From the NCBI RefSeq assembly GCF_003626595.1, contig NZ_RBAK01000017.1, positions 50,356 to 114,355 of the forward strand: a DNA stretch of 64,000 bases, in the 5' to 3' direction. The position numbers and the translations under genes were made by a program. The number at the start of each line of letters is the position of its first letter. The first letter of the stretch is position 1. This DNA is from Micromonospora endolithica. GTDB taxonomy: Bacteria; Actinomycetota; Actinomycetes; Mycobacteriales; Micromonosporaceae. The notes beneath the pieces are model-generated. The model did not search any database, was not told the origin of the DNA, and saw nothing but the letters and a program-made list of their open reading frames with translations. Shown piece after piece: positions 51,161 through 58,776 of this stretch.

Positions 51161-52321
51161 GTGCGGATCGGCATCGTGTGCCCCTACTCCTTCGACGTCC
51201 CCGGTGGGGTGCAGAACCACGTCATGGACCTCGCCGAGGCGTTGATCGGGCTGGGGCACGAGGTGAGCGTGCTCGCGCCGGCCGACGAGGACGCGCCGCT
51301 GCCGCCGTACGTGGTGTCGGCCGGGCGGGCCGTGCCGCTGCCGTACAACGGCTCGGTGGCCCGGATCGCGTTCGGTCCGGTCTCCACCGCCCGGGTGCGG
51401 CGGTGGATCACCCGGGGCGACTTCGACGTGCTGCACGTGCACGAGCCGCTGACCCTGAGCCTGTCGATGGTCGCCGTCCTGTGCGCCCGCGGCCCGGTGG
51501 TGGCCACCTTCCACACCGCGATGACCCGTTCCCGGGTGCTCGCCGCCGCCCAGGGGGTCCTCCAGATCGTGCTGGAGCGGATCACCGCCCGCATCGCGGT
51601 CAGTGCCCTGGCCCGCAAGGTGCAGGTCGAACACATGGACGGCGGGGCGGTGGAGATCCCCAACGGGGTGGCCGTCGCCAAGTTCACCGGTACGCAGCCG
51701 CTGCCCGACTGGCCGGGGGAGTGCGCCCCCGGGCGGGGCGGCACGCTCGGCTTCCTCGGTCGCTTCACCGAGGCCCGCAAGGGTTTTCCGGTGCTGCGGG
51801 ACGCCTTCGTCGCGCTGGCCCGCGAGCGTCCCGGGTTGCGGCTGCTGGTGGCCGGACCCGGCGACCCGGACGACCTGTACGACCCGCTCCCGGCCGACCT
51901 GCGCGACCGGGTCACCTTCCTCGGCCTCGTCTCCGAGGAGGACAAGGCGCGGATGCTGCGCAGTGTCCACCTCTACGTCGCGCCGAACACCGGCGGCGAG
52001 TCCTTCGGCATGATCCTCACCGAGGCGCTCGCGGCCGGCACCACCGTCGTCGCCAGCGACCTCGACGCGTTCCGCCGGGTCCTCGACGGTGGCCGGGCGG
52101 GTCGGCTGTTCCGCACCGGCGACCCGGCCGCCCTGCGGTCCGCCCTGGTGGAACTGCTCGACGACCCGGCCCACCGGGCGGCCCTGACCGCCTGCGGGGA
52201 CCAGGTCGTGGCGAATTTCGACTGGCCGGTGGTTGCCCGTCGAGTCCTGGAGGTATACGCAGCGGCGATCGAAGCCACCGACGGCCGGGTCATCGACCAG
52301 GAGTGGGTGGGACTGGGCTGA
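51161..52321 (+). CDS. pimA: Phosphatidylinositol alpha-mannosyltransferase (PimA, GT4)
   Basis: 386 residues, GT4 GT-B. It opens MRIGIVCPYSFDVPGGVQNH, the acceptor-side GGVQ loop of PimA, with HVHEPLTLS and ATFHTAM, then donor domain LGFLGRFTEARKG and ESFGMILTEALAAG (E-x7-E). It adds the first mannose from GDP-mannose to phosphatidylinositol. GTG 51161, GAGGAAGAGG upstream. Third gene of the PIM operon. Confidence 0.95.
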   Translation: MRIGIVCPYSFDVPGGVQNHVMDLAEALIGLGHEVSVLAPADEDAPLPPYVVSAGRAVPLPYNGSVARIAFGPVSTARVRRWITRGDFDVLHVHEPLTLSLSMVAVLCARGPVVATFHTAMTRSRVLAAAQGVLQIVLERITARIAVSALARKVQVEHMDGGAVEIPNGVAVAKFTGTQPLPDWPGECAPGRGGTLGFLGRFTEARKGFPVLRDAFVALARERPGLRLLVAGPGDPDDLYDPLPADLRDRVTFLGLVSEEDKARMLRSVHLYVAPNTGGESFGMILTEALAAGTTVVASDLDAFRRVLDGGRAGRLFRTGDPAALRSALVELLDDPAHRAALTACGDQVVANFDWPVVARRVLEVYAAAIEATDGRVIDQEWVGLG

Positions 52322-52421
52322 CCGCCGGGCCGCCTGGTGCCGGTGGGGCGAGCGGTGGTGACGGTGACGGCCGTCGGGGACCGGCCGGGGCCGGAGGAGA
52401 CGGAAACGGAGCAGCACTACG

Positions 52422-52925
52422 ATGCCGGGCATGTGGTGGGTGGTGAGCGCGACGCTGGCCGTCGCGCTGGTCGCGGCGTACCTCGTCTGGACGGCCGGCC
52501 GCGTCGAACGGCTCCAGTCCCGGGCGGAGCTGGCGGCCCGCGCGCTGGACGCCCACCTGCTGCGCCGCGCGGCCGCCGCCGCGGTCCTGGCCGAGCGGCG
52601 GTACGGCGTCGAGCTGTACGCGGCCGCCCGGATCGCCCTCGACGCCGGGCCCGAGGAGCGGGAGGCCGCCGAGAACGACCTCACCCGGCAACTGCGGACG
52701 GTGCGGTTGGATCCCAGCGACCCCGAGTGCGAGGCGGTGATCGCGGCGAGCCGCCGGCTGGCCCTGGCCCGCCAGGTGCACACCGACCTGGTCCGGGACG
52801 CCCGCTCGGCGCGCAGCCGGCCACTGGTGCGCCTGCTGCGGATGGGGCGTCGGCACGCCTGGCCGCGCTACTTCGACATCGACGACCCCACCCTCACCGT
52901 CCCGGTTGACGTCCCCGCCGGCTGA
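52422..52925 (+). CDS. Hypothetical membrane-anchored protein
   Basis: 167 residues, not recognised. One N-terminal helix (MWWVVSATLAVALVAAYLVW) is followed by a long alanine/arginine-rich helical region (ELAARALDAHLLRRAAAAAV; EAAENDLTRQLRTV) suggesting coiled coil, and a short C-terminal part RYFDIDDPTLTVPV. It lies 100 bp after pimA, where actinobacteria often carry a similar helical protein. ATG 52422 or 52431. Confidence 0.75.
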   Translation: MPGMWWVVSATLAVALVAAYLVWTAGRVERLQSRAELAARALDAHLLRRAAAAAVLAERRYGVELYAAARIALDAGPEEREAAENDLTRQLRTVRLDPSDPECEAVIAASRRLALARQVHTDLVRDARSARSRPLVRLLRMGRRHAWPRYFDIDDPTLTVPVDVPAG

Positions 52926-52981
52926 CCCCCGCCCCGCCGGGTTTCCGGGTCCGCCGGGTGGCGGGCAAGATCGACTCGACG

Positions 52982-53030
52982 TCACTGACACCGGGGCATC
53001 AGGCTCGAGCGGACACCCCGGTGTCAGTGA
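52982..53030. repeat. Long perfect hairpin with SOS-like TCACTGACACC arms
   Basis: TCACTGACACCGGGG (52982–52996) pairs perfectly with CCCCGGTGTCAGTGA (53016–53030) across a 19-base loop containing CTCGAG. It is 57 bases after the preceding stop and 160 bases before pdxS. It could be a terminator, a regulatory site, or a dispersed palindromic repeat. It has no T tract and both arms are unlike the surrounding sequence. Confidence 0.7.
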
Positions 53031-53117
53031 ACCCGAGTGGATCACCGGACCGTCGGCCCCGGGCGGGCCCAGGCGACGGTGACGGCGACCACAGGGCAGG
53101 CCACCGTGGGGCCGATT

Positions 53118-53162
53118 GGCTGTCGGACCGGTGCCGGGCGGCGGCTTAGCATTCCGACAGCC
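53118..53162. promoter_or_regulatory. Inverted repeat in the pdxS promoter
   Basis: GGCTGTCGGA (53118–53127) and TCCGACAGCC (53153–53162) are perfect 10-bp inverted repeats, with TTAGCAT (a −10-like element) just before the right arm. The pair sits 31 bp before pdxS. It may be the binding site of a MocR-type PdxR regulator, or a leader hairpin. Confidence 0.45.
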
Positions 53163-53192
53163 ACCCCACGCGCATGTCGAGGAGCGATACCC

Positions 53193-54110
53193 GTGCCCGA
53201 AACCGCTGCCCAGAACACCGCCGCCGCCCCGGTCACCGGCACCGCCCGCGTCAAGCGCGGCATGGCCGAGATGCTCAAGGGCGGCGTGATCATGGACGTG
53301 GTCACCGCCGAGCAGGCCAGGATCGCGGAGGACGCCGGCGCGGTCGCCGTGATGGCGCTGGAGCGGGTGCCCGCCGACATCCGCGCCCAGGGCGGGGTGT
53401 CCCGGATGAGCGACCCGGACATGATCGACGGGATCATTCAGGCCGTCTCCATCCCGGTCATGGCCAAGGCCCGGATCGGTCACTTCGTGGAGGCGCAGAT
53501 CCTCCAGTCGCTGGGTGTCGACTACGTCGACGAGTCCGAGGTGCTGACCCCGGCCGACTACGCCAACCACATCGACAAGTGGGCGTTCACCGTCCCCTTC
53601 GTCTGCGGCGCGACCAACCTGGGCGAGGCCCTGCGCCGGATCACCGAGGGCGCGGCCATGATCCGCTCCAAGGGTGAGGCCGGCACCGGTGACGTCTCCA
53701 ACGCCACCACCCACATGCGGAAGATCCGCCAGGAGATCCGCCGCCTCCAGTCGCTGCCCACCGACGAGCTGTTCGTCGCCGCGAAGGAGTTGCAGGCGCC
53801 GTACGAGCTGGTCAAGGAGATCGCCGAGACCGGCAAGCTGCCGGTGGTGCTGTTCACCGCCGGTGGTATCGCCACCCCGGCCGACGCCGCGATGATGATG
53901 CAGCTCGGCGCGGAGGGCGTGTTCGTCGGCTCCGGCATCTTCAAGTCCGGCAACCCGGCACAGCGGGCCGCCGCGATCGTCAAGGCCACCACCTTCCACG
54001 ACGACCCGGACGTGCTGGCCAAGGTCTCCCGTGGCCTCGGCGAGGCGATGGTCGGCATCAACGTCGACGAGATCCCGCAGCCACACCGCCTGGCCGAGCG
54101 CGGCTGGTGA
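53193..54110 (+). CDS. pdxS: Pyridoxal 5'-phosphate synthase, synthase subunit
   Basis: 305 residues. Forms the TIM-barrel core that makes PLP from ribose 5-phosphate, glyceraldehyde 3-phosphate and ammonia. The two catalytic lysines are K92 (VMAKARIGH) and K160 (RSKGEAGTG). Family length and motif order are exact; the N-terminal ~15 residues (MPETAAQNTAAAP) are a short extension. GTG 53193 after GAGGAGCGATAC. pdxT is 77 bp downstream, separated by palindromic repeat copy C. Confidence 0.97.
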   Translation: MPETAAQNTAAAPVTGTARVKRGMAEMLKGGVIMDVVTAEQARIAEDAGAVAVMALERVPADIRAQGGVSRMSDPDMIDGIIQAVSIPVMAKARIGHFVEAQILQSLGVDYVDESEVLTPADYANHIDKWAFTVPFVCGATNLGEALRRITEGAAMIRSKGEAGTGDVSNATTHMRKIRQEIRRLQSLPTDELFVAAKELQAPYELVKEIAETGKLPVVLFTAGGIATPADAAMMMQLGAEGVFVGSGIFKSGNPAQRAAAIVKATTFHDDPDVLAKVSRGLGEAMVGINVDEIPQPHRLAERGW

Positions 54111-54114
54111 CGTG

Positions 54115-54171
54115 AAAGGAAGGGCCCCTTCCTAACGCCTGGTGCAGAGGAAGGGCCCCTTCTTAACGCCT
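54115..54171 (+). repeat. Bipartite palindromic repeat, copy C, between pdxS and pdxT
   Basis: Two GAAGGGCCCCTTC-centred palindromes (about 54116–54133 and 54148–54164) are joined by AACGCCTGGTGCAG; the second is followed by AACGCC. As a tandem repeat the period is 31 bp. The element lies in the 77-bp gap of the pdxS–pdxT operon and could attenuate or process the transcript. Confidence 0.85.
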
Positions 54172-54187
54172 CCCGAGAGGAACGCAC

Positions 54188-54793
54188 GTGAGGGCACCCG
54201 CGGTCGGCGTGCTCGCCCTTCAGGGCGACGTACGCGAACACGTCGCCGCCCTGGTCGCGGCCGGCGCGGACGTCCGGCCGGTCCGCCGGGCGGCGGAGCT
54301 GGACGCGGTGGACGCGCTGGTGATCCCCGGCGGTGAGTCCACCACGATCAGCAAGCTGGTCGACATCTTCGAGCTGCGCGAGCCGATCGACAAGCGGATC
54401 GCCGGCGGCATGCCGGTCTACGGCTCCTGCGCCGGCATGATCATGCTGGCGGCGCGGGTGCTGGACGGCCGGCCGGACCAGCGCGGTTTCGCCGGCATCG
54501 ACATGACGGTGCGGCGCAACGCCTTCGGCCGGCAGGTCGACTCCTTCGAGGCGCCGGTGCGGATCAGCGGCGTCGCGGGCGATCCGTTCCACGCGGTGTT
54601 CATCCGCGCCCCGTGGGTCGAACGGGTCGGGGCCGGCGTCGAGGTGCTCGGCACGGTCACCGAGGGGCCGGCGGACGGCCGGATCGTGGCGGTCCGGCAG
54701 GGTGCCCTGCTGGCCACCTCGTTCCACCCGGAGCTGACCGGCGACCGCCGGCTGCACGCCTACTTCGTGGACCTGGTCCGCGACACCCGCTGA
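54188..54793 (+). CDS. pdxT: Pyridoxal 5'-phosphate synthase, glutaminase subunit
   Basis: 201 residues, class I glutamine amidotransferase that hydrolyses glutamine to feed ammonia to PdxS. Catalytic triad C81 (GSCAGMI), H180 and E182 (FHPEL); IPGGESTTISKL is the family motif. GTG 54188 has AGAGGAACG upstream. Downstream is the 69-bp tandem repeat, not yebC as in M. tuberculosis. Confidence 0.96.
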   Translation: MRAPAVGVLALQGDVREHVAALVAAGADVRPVRRAAELDAVDALVIPGGESTTISKLVDIFELREPIDKRIAGGMPVYGSCAGMIMLAARVLDGRPDQRGFAGIDMTVRRNAFGRQVDSFEAPVRISGVAGDPFHAVFIRAPWVERVGAGVEVLGTVTEGPADGRIVAVRQGALLATSFHPELTGDRRLHAYFVDLVRDTR

Positions 54794-54800
54794 GACGGAG

Positions 54801-54985
54801 GTCCGACGCCGCGAACCGGCGGGGTCGGCCCACGCCGACGGGCGGCGGGGACGGCCAGCGCGGGCCCGGGTCCGACGCCGCGGACCGGCGGGGTCGGCCC
54901 GCGCGGACGGGCGGCGGGGTCGGCCAGCGCGGGCCCGGGACGGACGGCGCGGACCGGCGGGGTCGGCCAGGGCGGACGGGCGGTC
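54801..54985. repeat. 69-bp tandem repeat, about 2.7 copies
   Basis: Units start at 54801, 54870 and 54939, each beginning G(T/A)C(C/G)GACG(C/G)CGCG(A/G)ACC and containing CGGGGTCGGCC. Units 1 and 2 differ at only a few bases; the third is cut at the stop codon of the convergent gene. 69 bp is 23 codons, so an ORF crosses it on either strand, but none looks like a real gene. Confidence 0.85.
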
Positions 54986-55835
54986 AGCCGGCGACCGCGC
55001 GCAGCCGTCCGGGCCGACGGCCCAGGAGATGGTCGAGCCGGCCGGCGCTGACCGGATCGGCCGGCACCTGCACGACGACCCACTGACCGGTGTCGTCGCC
55101 GAGGGACAGGGTCTCGTACGCCAGCCGCAGCGGCCCGGCCTGCGGGTGCCGCAGCTCGCGTACGCCGTGCGCCGGGGCGCTGACCGGTCGCCGCCGCCAC
55201 CGGTCGGTGAACGGCGTACCCACCGTGCGGGCCAGCCGGTCGGCGAACGCGTCGGTGGCCGGGTCGCCCCGGCGTTGCCGGTGCAGCTCGGCGACCTGGT
55301 GGTCGGCGGTCGCCGCCCAGTCGGGGAACGCGTCCCGGGCGCGTTCGTCGGTGAACACGTACCAGGTGAGGTTCGGGCGGGCGCCGTCGAGCAGCCCGAG
55401 CGGGCGGGCGATCCGGTCGAACGGGTCGTTCCAGGCGAGCAGGTCACCGAGCCGGTTGGCGGCATGGGCCGGCGCGTCCCGGACCGCGTCGAGCAACGCG
55501 CGGACCGACGGGCGGACGGTACGGCTCGCCGTGCCGCGCCCCTGCGGGCAGAGCTGCCGGCTGTGGTGGGCGGCCGCGAGCTGCCGCAGGTGCTCCCGGT
55601 CGGCACCGTCGAGCCGTAGCGCGTCGGCGAGGGCGGCCAGGATCTCCGGTGACGGGCGGGTGTCGCGGCCCTGTTCGAGCCGGGTCAGGTACTCCACGCT
55701 GACCTGCGCGAGGGTCGCCAGTTCCGCGCGGCGCAGCCCGGGCGTACGGCGGCGGGGGCCGGCGGGCAGGCCGACCCGGTCGGGCGGGGTCGCCTCGCGC
55801 CGGCTGCGCAGGAACGCGCCGAGTTCTCCGTCCAT
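54984..55835 (-). CDS. Helix-turn-helix transcriptional regulator with MmyB-like domain
   Basis: 283 residues. An N-terminal XRE HTH (LGAFLRSRREATPPDRVGLP; GLRRAELATLAQVSVEYLTR) is followed by the MmyB-like ligand-binding domain (NRLGDLLAWNDPFDRIA; WYVFTDERARDAFPDW). This protein type commonly regulates an adjacent oxidoreductase; here it is divergent from an NADPH-dependent FMN reductase 103 bp away. ATG 55835. Confidence 0.93.
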   Translation of the reverse strand: MDGELGAFLRSRREATPPDRVGLPAGPRRRTPGLRRAELATLAQVSVEYLTRLEQGRDTRPSPEILAALADALRLDGADREHLRQLAAAHHSRQLCPQGRGTASRTVRPSVRALLDAVRDAPAHAANRLGDLLAWNDPFDRIARPLGLLDGARPNLTWYVFTDERARDAFPDWAATADHQVAELHRQRRGDPATDAFADRLARTVGTPFTDRWRRRPVSAPAHGVRELRHPQAGPLRLAYETLSLGDDTGQWVVVQVPADPVSAGRLDHLLGRRPGRLRAVAG

Positions 55836-55938
55836 CACCGGCCCAGTCTGGCACCGGCCGCCCCGCGTCGGGTGGCCCTGCCGGGGCCACCCTCGCGGCG
55901 GTCTCCCCGACCCCCGGGCCGGCTCGGAGGATCGGTGC

Positions 55939-56601
55939 ATGCAGAACGCACAGACAGCAGGGCCGGTCCGGATCGGCCTGATCGTGGGCAGTACCCGCCC
56001 GGGCCGCCGCAGCGCGGCGGTCGCCGACTGGGTGGGCCGGACGGTGGCGGAGCACCCGGACGTACGCGCCGGGGACGCCGTCGTCGAAACGCTCGACCTG
56101 GCCGAGCAGGACCTGCCGCTGCTCGACGAGCCGGTGCCGGCGTTGTTCGGTGACTACCGCCGGCCGCACACCCGGCGGTGGGCGGCGCTGGTGGGCGCGT
56201 GCGACGCCTTCCTCTTCGTCACCCCGGACTACAACCGGTCGCTGCCGGCGGCGTTGAAGAACGCGGTGGACTACCTGTACGCCGAGTGGAACGACAAGGT
56301 CGCCGGGATGGTGACCTTCGGTGTGCAGGGCGGCACCCGGGCCGGTGACCACCTCCAGACGGTGCTCGGCGAGGTGCGGGTGACGGTCGTACCCACCCGG
56401 GTGTCGCTGGGTCTCTTCACCGACTTCGACTTCTCCGGCTGGCCGCAGGGCGACCCGACCGCGCCGGGCCGGCTCGCGCCGGCGGCCGACCGGGCGTCGG
56501 CGCTGGAGCGGATGGTGACCGAGATCGTGACGTGGTCCCGGGCGCTGCGGCCGGCGGAGCAGGCCGGCGTGGCGGTCGGCAGCCCGGAACTGGTGGGCTG
56601 A
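55939..56601 (+). CDS. NADPH-dependent FMN reductase
   Basis: 220 residues, flavodoxin-like fold. Phosphate-binding loop LIVGSTRPGRRSAAVADW and TPDYNRSLPAALKNAVDYLY (FMN contact and YN motif). It reduces FMN or quinones/azo compounds with NADPH. GGAGGATCGGTGC precedes the ATG at 55939. It is divergent from the MmyB-type regulator, its likely repressor or activator. Confidence 0.93.
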   Translation: MQNAQTAGPVRIGLIVGSTRPGRRSAAVADWVGRTVAEHPDVRAGDAVVETLDLAEQDLPLLDEPVPALFGDYRRPHTRRWAALVGACDAFLFVTPDYNRSLPAALKNAVDYLYAEWNDKVAGMVTFGVQGGTRAGDHLQTVLGEVRVTVVPTRVSLGLFTDFDFSGWPQGDPTAPGRLAPAADRASALERMVTEIVTWSRALRPAEQAGVAVGSPELVG

Positions 56602-56602
56602 C

Positions 56603-56899
56603 GTGGAGACGATGATGATCAGTTACCGGGTGCGTCCGGAGCACCTGGAGGAGCACCTGGTGCTGCTGAGGGCCGTCCACGAGGAGGTGGCCCGGACCCG
56701 CCCCGGCGGGCTGCGCTACCAGACGTTGCGGTTGGACGACGGGCTGAGTTTCGTCGACGTCGTGATGGGTCCGGAGCTGCCCGGTCCGCTGCCCGGGTTG
56801 GCGGCCTTCCGGCGTTTCCGGGCGGATCTGGACGACCGGTGCGAGCAGCGGTCGATGTCCGGCTTCAGCGTGGTGGGGTCGTACGGCTTCGGGGACTGA
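56603..56899 (+). CDS. Small protein, antibiotic biosynthesis monooxygenase-like fold
   Basis: 98 residues, beginning MISYRVRPEHLEEHLVLLRA (after VETM) and containing SFVDVVMGPE and ALAAFRRFRADLDD. Size and the beta–helix–helix–beta pattern suggest a dimeric alpha-beta barrel (ABM-like). GTG 56603, 1 base after the FMN reductase stop, so co-expressed with it. No catalytic claim can be made. Confidence 0.7.
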   Translation: METMMISYRVRPEHLEEHLVLLRAVHEEVARTRPGGLRYQTLRLDDGLSFVDVVMGPELPGPLPGLAAFRRFRADLDDRCEQRSMSGFSVVGSYGFGD

Positions 56900-57123
56900 G
56901 CGGCGTTTCGTCCGGTCCGTCCCGTTGCGCCTCCGGCGGGACGGCCGGCCGGCGTGCGGTGCGTGACAGCCGCCCGCCGCCCGCCGGTAGGATTGCCGGG
57001 ATTCGGCAGAGCCATCTGCCCGCGACGGCTTCCGCCAGAGCTGACCGGCACCACCGTGTGCGCCGGCGGGAGCGGGCGCGCGGTGCGGCCGATGCAGACG
57101 GCGGGTAGCAACGGAGGTAGCAG

Positions 57124-57873
57124 ATGTCCGGCCACTCAAAGTGGGCGACGACCAAGCACAAGAAGGCGGTCATCGACGCCAAGCGCGGCAAGATGTTCGC
57201 CAAGCTGATCAAGAACGTCGAGGTCGCGGCCCGCACCGGTGGTGGCGACCCGGCCGGCAACCCGACGCTCTTCGACGCCATCCAGAAGGCGAAGAAGAGT
57301 TCGGTGCCGAACGACAACATCGATCGCGCGGTCAAGCGCGGCTCCGGCCTGGAGGCCGGCGGCGCCGACTGGCAGACGATCATGTATGAGGGCTACGGCC
57401 CGAACGGCGTGGCGATGCTGATCGAGTGCCTGACCGACAACCGGAACCGGGCGGCGACCGAGGTCCGCACCGCGCTGACCCGCAACGGTGGCTCGCTCGC
57501 CGACGCCGGCTCGGTGTCCTACATGTTCACCCGCAAGGGCGTGGTGATCGTTCCGAAGGCCGGCACCACCGAGGACGACGTGATGCTGGCCGTGCTCGAC
57601 GCGGGCGCCGAGGAGGTCAACGACCTGGGTGAGGCGTTCGAGGTGGTGTCCGAGCCGACCGACCTGATCGCGGTCCGGACGGCGTTGCAGGACGCCGGCA
57701 TCGAGTACGAGTCGGCGGAGTCCTCGCTGATCCCGAGCGTCAACGTCCCGCTGGACGAGGAGGGCGCCCGGAAGATCTTCAAGCTGATCGACGTGCTGGA
57801 GGACTGCGACGACGTGCAGAACGTCTTCGCGAACTTCGACGTCAGCGACGAGGTGATGGCCGCCGTCGACTGA
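57124..57873 (+). CDS. YebC/PmpR-family transcriptional regulator or translation factor
   Basis: 249 residues. MSGHSKWATTKHKKAVIDAK and GKMFAKLIKNVEVAAR are the hallmark N-terminus of the YebC/TACO1 family; GGNPAGNPTLFDAIQKAKKS and YEGYGPNGVAMLIECLTDN follow. Members bind DNA as regulators (PmpR) or help the ribosome through proline stretches. In many actinobacteria yebC precedes ruvCAB; here ruvC is not downstream. ATG 57124, GGAGGTAGC upstream. Confidence 0.95.
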   Translation: MSGHSKWATTKHKKAVIDAKRGKMFAKLIKNVEVAARTGGGDPAGNPTLFDAIQKAKKSSVPNDNIDRAVKRGSGLEAGGADWQTIMYEGYGPNGVAMLIECLTDNRNRAATEVRTALTRNGGSLADAGSVSYMFTRKGVVIVPKAGTTEDDVMLAVLDAGAEEVNDLGEAFEVVSEPTDLIAVRTALQDAGIEYESAESSLIPSVNVPLDEEGARKIFKLIDVLEDCDDVQNVFANFDVSDEVMAAVD

Positions 57874-57901
57874 CGGTCAGTCGCCTCGCCACCTGGATCC
57901 G

Positions 57902-57935
57902 CACACCTCCCGGACAGCGTTGTCCGGGAGGTGTG
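57902..57935. terminator. Bidirectional terminator after yebC
   Basis: CACACCTCCCGGACA (57902–57916) pairs perfectly with TGTCCGGGAGGTGTG (57921–57935), a 15-bp stem with a 4-base loop, then TTCCG. It separates yebC from the convergent toxin–antitoxin pair. Confidence 0.85.
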
Positions 57936-57978
57936 TTCCGTCTGCGAAGCGCCGCGTCGAGTCCGGCGATGATCGGGA

Positions 57979-58395
57979 TCAGGCGTCGTCGACCGGGATG
58001 ACGTGCACCAGGTCGGGGGCGATGACCGCGGGGACCAGGTGCGGTTCGGTGGTGAGGTAGTAGGCGTCGTAGCGCAGCGCGGCCCACACCGAGTGGGCGC
58101 GGGCGAGATCTCCCTTGACCAGGCGGACCGCGGCTGCCACCTCGGCGGCCTGCGCGGCGCCGAGAGGAAGCACCGCCACGCCCGGCAGGGTGGCCAGCAC
58201 CCCGAGTCGGGCGGCGGCCGGCTGATCCGCCTTGGCCTGTGCGTACGCCTCGAGAAGCGCCACCGCGGGCAGCCCCACGTAGGCGCCCTCGTCGGCGATG
58301 TCGACCAGCAGTTCCCCGACGTGCACGTGCCCTCGGGAGAAGGAGAGCGCCGCGGACGGGTCCAGGACGGCCCGGATCTCGACGCCGTCGCGCAT
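57979..58395 (-). CDS. PIN domain protein (probable VapC-type toxin)
   Basis: 138 residues, single PIN domain with acidic D12 (AVLDPSAAL), E near VALLEAYAQA and further Asp (RYDAYYLTTEPHLV). PIN RNases cleave tRNA or rRNA when freed from the antitoxin. The start overlaps the stop of the preceding antitoxin gene by 1 base. Its general build fits VapC-like toxins of the actinobacterial kind; the third acidic residue is less certain. Confidence 0.85.
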   Translation of the reverse strand: MRDGVEIRAVLDPSAALSFSRGHVHVGELLVDIADEGAYVGLPAVALLEAYAQAKADQPAAARLGVLATLPGVAVLPLGAAQAAEVAAAVRLVKGDLARAHSVWAALRYDAYYLTTEPHLVPAVIAPDLVHVIPVDDA

Positions 58396-58682
58396 CAGGC
58401 GGCGACGTCGCTGTCGGCCGGCCAGGTGCCGTCGGCCACCAGGTCACGTCGTCGCGCGTTCTCCGCCCGCTGTGCGGCGGTCAGGCGAGGAAGTTTCCCG
58501 TGTACCCGGGCGACGCCCTCCTCGGTCACCTCGATGCCCACCGCCCGCAGCATCGCCGCGGTGGCGGCTGCCCGATCCAAGCGGGCCCGCAGCGCGTCCG
58601 CGACGGCCGCCGACGCGTTCTCCTCACCCTCCAGGTAAGCCGCGATATCGTCCGGCAGGCTCACCGTCACTCGCTTCGTCAT
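58395..58682 (-). CDS. Antitoxin partner of the PIN toxin (ribbon-helix-helix type)
   Basis: 95 residues. MTKRVTVSLPDDIAAYLEG is a ribbon-helix-helix DNA-binding start, followed by VADALRARLDRAAATAAMLR. The C-terminal half should wrap the toxin. Operon with the PIN gene (1-base overlap), and typically the antitoxin represses its own promoter. ATG 58682. Confidence 0.85.
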   Translation of the reverse strand: MTKRVTVSLPDDIAAYLEGEENASAAVADALRARLDRAAATAAMLRAVGIEVTEEGVARVHGKLPRLTAAQRAENARRRDLVADGTWPADSDVAA

Positions 58683-58776
58683 ACCCGAATCATACTGGCC
58701 GGGCGACGCCCTGATCCCTCCGGCGCGCCGCGGCCGTTGGTTCGGCGCGGGCCGTGCGGGTCGGCGGAGAAGGTGG

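Noticed and set aside
54801..54985. 69-bp tandem repeat considered as a CRISPR array
   Set aside because: Units are directly adjacent without unique spacers and there are no cas genes.
53558..55606. 682-codon minus-strand reading over pdxS, pdxT and the 69-bp repeat
   Set aside because: No family features; the recurring Pro/Arg peptide is only the tandem repeat translated. The genes on the plus strand and the MmyB-type regulator are clearly real.
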